Shown here piece after piece: positions 62,134 to 64,000 of a DNA stretch of 64,000 nucleotides (its first letter is position 1; every line of letters starts with the position of its first letter). The notes below the pieces were generated by a model, which saw only the letters and a program-made list of their open reading frames with translations, searched no databases and was not told the origin of the DNA. The DNA lies in assembly GCF_016901735.1 (NCBI RefSeq), contig NZ_JACLZC010000001.1, forward strand, positions 1 through 64,000. Reading direction: 5' to 3'. The stretch comes from Pseudoflavonifractor phocaeensis. Its GTDB lineage: Bacteria > Bacillota > Clostridia > Oscillospirales > Oscillospiraceae. A program made the position numbers and the translations under genes.

Positions 62134-63570
62134 ATGAGTAAAAACGTATACGAAAGCCCGCTGTCCTCCCGCTACGCCAGCGACGAGATGCAGTACATTT
62201 TCTCTCCCGACAAGAAATTCTCCACCTGGCGCCGCCTGTGGGTGGCCCTGGCCCGGGCCGAGATGGAGCTGGGCCTCCCCGTGACCCAGGAGCAGGTGGA
62301 CGAGATGGAGGCCCACCTCACCGACATCGACTACGACGTGGCCGCCGCCTATGAAAAGAAGCTGCGCCACGACGTGATGGCCCATGTCCACACCTTCGGC
62401 GAGCTGTGCCCCAAGGCCATGCCCATCATCCACCTGGGGGCCACCAGCTGCTATGTGGGGGACAACACCGACGTGATCCTCATGCGGGAGGCCCTGCTGC
62501 TGGTGAAGGACAAGCTGGTGCAGGTCATTTCTCATCTGGCCGCCTTTGCGGACAAGTATAAGGCCCTGCCCACCCTGGGCTTTACCCACTTCCAGCCCGC
62601 GCAGCTGGTCACCGTGGGCAAGCGGGCCACCCTCTGGATGAATGAGCTCCTGATGGACCTGGAGGAGGTGGAGCACCGGATCTCCACCCTGAAGCTGCTG
62701 GGCTCCAAGGGCACCACCGGCACCCAGGCCTCCTTCCTGGAGCTCTTCGAGGGGGACCACGAAAAGTGCAAGGAGCTGGAGCGGAAGATTGCCGCCGAGA
62801 TGGGCTTTGACGCCAGCGTCCCCGTCTCCGGCCAGACCTATTCCCGCAAGATGGACTATGCCGTGCTGTCCACCCTGTCCGGTATCGCCCAGAGCGCCAG
62901 CAAGTTCGCCACCGACCTGCGCCTTCTCTGCCACCTGAAGGAGGTGGAGGAGCCCTTTGAGAAAAACCAGATCGGCTCCTCCGCCATGCCCTATAAGCGC
63001 AACCCCATGCGCTGCGAGCGGATCTGCTCTCTGGCCCGCTACGTTATTGCCGACGCCATGAATCCCGCCATCACCTCCTCCACCCAGTGGTTCGAGCGCA
63101 CTTTGGACGACTCGGCCAACAAGCGCCTGAGCGTGCCCGAGGCCTTCCTGGCGGTGGACGCCATCCTCAATATCTACGCCAACGTGGCCGGCGGTCTGGT
63201 GGTCCACGAGAAGGTCATCGAAAAGCACGTCATGGAGGAGCTGCCCTTCATGGCCAGTGAGAATATCATGATGGACGCCGTCAAGAAGGGCGGCAACCGG
63301 CAGGAGCTCCACGAGCGCATCCGGGTCCTGTCCCAGGAGGCCGGGGCCAACGTGAAGGACCGGGGCCTCTCCAACAACCTCATCGACCTCATCGCCGCCG
63401 ACCCCATGTTCGGCATGAGCCGGGAGGAGCTCACCGCCCATCTGGAGCCCAGCCGCTACATCGGCCGGTGCCCCGAGCAGGTGGAGGACTTTTTGCGGGA
63501 GTATGTAACCCCCGTGCTGGAGGCCAACGCCGCGGCTTTGTCCAAAAAAGAGACCGAGCTCAAGGTCTGA
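62134..63570 (+). CDS. purB: Adenylosuccinate lyase
   Basis: 478 residues of the fumarase/aspartase superfamily. [10 protein letters not shown] (about 111), [10 protein letters not shown], the superfamily signature [13 protein letters not shown] (about 287-299) and [11 protein letters not shown]. It releases fumarate at two steps of purine synthesis. The gene starts 22 bases after the aminotransferase stop and may share its transcript; aspartate supplied by that enzyme is the nitrogen donor for the purB substrates. Confidence 0.95.
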   Translation: MSKNVYESPLSSRYASDEMQYIFSPDKKFSTWRRLWVALARAEMELGLPVTQEQVDEMEAHLTDIDYDVAAAYEKKLRHDVMAHVHTFGELCPKAMPIIHLGATSCYVGDNTDVILMREALLLVKDKLVQVISHLAAFADKYKALPTLGFTHFQPAQLVTVGKRATLWMNELLMDLEEVEHRISTLKLLGSKGTTGTQASFLELFEGDHEKCKELERKIAAEMGFDASVPVSGQTYSRKMDYAVLSTLSGIAQSASKFATDLRLLCHLKEVEEPFEKNQIGSSAMPYKRNPMRCERICSLARYVIADAMNPAITSSTQWFERTLDDSANKRLSVPEAFLAVDAILNIYANVAGGLVVHEKVIEKHVMEELPFMASENIMMDAVKKGGNRQELHERIRVLSQEAGANVKDRGLSNNLIDLIAADPMFGMSREELTAHLEPSRYIGRCPEQVEDFLREYVTPVLEANAAALSKKETELKV

Positions 63571-63575
63571 CGCCC

Positions 63576-63618
63576 CTTTGCCGGGCGGAAGCATCCCGCT
63601 TCCGCCCGGCTTTTTCCA
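63576..63618 (+). terminator. Terminator of the aminotransferase-purB unit
   Basis: GCCGGGCGGAAG-CATCC-CGCTTCCGCCCGGC followed by TTTTT. Confidence 0.92.
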
Positions 63619-63684
63619 TAAAAAGAGGGGAAAGCATGGGACATGGAGATGGAAAAATCGAAGCCGAGGTTATTTCGGTTTCCG

Positions 63685-63713
63685 TTGAGGTTTGAAGGCG
63701 GGTATGGTATAAT
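63685..63713 (+). promoter_or_regulatory. Promoter of pfkA
   Basis: TTGAGG (63685-63690), 17 bases, TATAAT (63708-63713). Confidence 0.8.
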
Positions 63714-63808
63714 AGCGCTATGGCATTGCGCCAAAGTCCAAGCTGCTCTTTTCCCGCGCCAATCGGCGCGCATCCAGATTGTATCGCAATTAAGGAGGGC
63801 TTTTCAAA

Positions 63809-64000
63809 TGGCAGAATCCAAGGTAAAACGTATCGGCGTATTTACAAGCGGCGGCGACGCCCCCGGTATGAACGCGGTCATCCGCTCTGTGGTGCGTACC
63901 GCCGTCCATATGGGCATTGAGTGCATCGGCATCCGCCGCGGCTATCACGGCCTCATCAACGGCGACTTTACCACCCTGGACTTCAACAGCGTCAGCGGCC
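63809..64000 (+). CDS. pfkA: 6-Phosphofructokinase, N-terminal part
   Basis: The first 64 residues are in the window. [20 protein letters not shown] holds the ATP-binding GGDAPGMN loop (about 15-22) of ATP-dependent phosphofructokinases, and RRGYHGLI follows as expected. It phosphorylates fructose-6-phosphate in glycolysis. The ribosome site AAGGAGGG lies nine bases before ATG 63809. The gene continues beyond the window. Confidence 0.92.

Noticed and set aside
63636-63695. 19-codon frame with a ribosome site before pfkA
   Set aside because: GAGGGG precedes the ATG, but the frame lies upstream of and partly within the pfkA promoter and would not be on that transcript. It is too short to support.

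Overview
This window looks like a chromosomal segment of a GC-rich, spore-forming, anaerobic member of the Clostridia. Most of it is roughly 60-65 % GC by eye. The best guess is the Oscillospiraceae, in the Flavonifractor / Lawsonibacter / Intestinimonas neighbourhood. Supporting markers are sporulation genes (spoIID-like, spoIIM-like, yunB-like, sigH), a SCIFF peptide with its radical-SAM maturase, a tyrosine T-box, a lysine riboswitch, a type-A RNase P RNA and the gene order nusB-xseA-xseB-ispA-dxs-tlyA-nadK-argR-recN. No rRNA is present, so the placement rests on family knowledge only.

Layout. (1) 1-2524: right end of a prophage, with a tail-end fragment, an endolysin, a holin, then the 3' half of a tRNA-Ser(GCU) gene that is probably attR. 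(2) 2525-4340: a lower-GC accessory island of very small genes, none with an assigned function, ending in a truncated gene and a terminator. (3) 4765-15380: housekeeping run for transcription (nusB), isoprenoid synthesis (ispA, dxs), DNA repair (xseAB, recN), RNA modification (tlyA), nadK and argR. (4) 15377-17254: tyrosine T-box, zinc-ribbon gene and tyrS. (5) 17585-20733 (minus): lysine riboswitch followed by asd-dapA-dapB. (6) 20799-27971: spoIID-like, queA, tgt, yajC, a TIGR04086-type membrane protein, then the SCIFF precursor and maturase. (7) 28240-33777: spoIIM-like and xerD, then (minus) a gliding-type ABC transporter cluster with a damaged third gene. (8) 34014-43349: two tail-to-tail tRNA-Leu genes, ruvC-ruvA-ruvB, glmM, sigH, zinc-ribbon and DUF1858 proteins, trmK-nif3, yebC, a phage-like orphan and rnpB. 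(9) 43350-52503: murD, three tandem M42 peptidases, an aluminium-resistance/methionine gamma-lyase-like protein, yunB, vanZ and ligA. (10) 52641-64000: siroheme reductase, alanyl-tRNA editing protein, Crp/Fnr regulator, leuCDB, coaX with an ECF S component, aspartate aminotransferase, purB and the start of pfkA.

Between genes three families of short interspersed repeats recur. Family A (4 copies) has a polypurine/polypyrimidine frame around two palindromes. Family B (3 full and 2 half copies) is a GC-rich inverted repeat. Family C (6 copies) is a GAGATA/AAGATA-type run. Family C often begins exactly at a stop codon and in some cases seems to supply the stop.

The items most worth a second look are the small-gene island beside the tRNA-Ser attachment site, the stop-codon-associated repeat families, the damaged GldG/DUF4340 junction at about 30700, the three-activity prophage lysin and the terminator placed between the SCIFF precursor and its maturase. 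I did not find a clearly new multi-gene system. The small-gene island is the best candidate for something undescribed.
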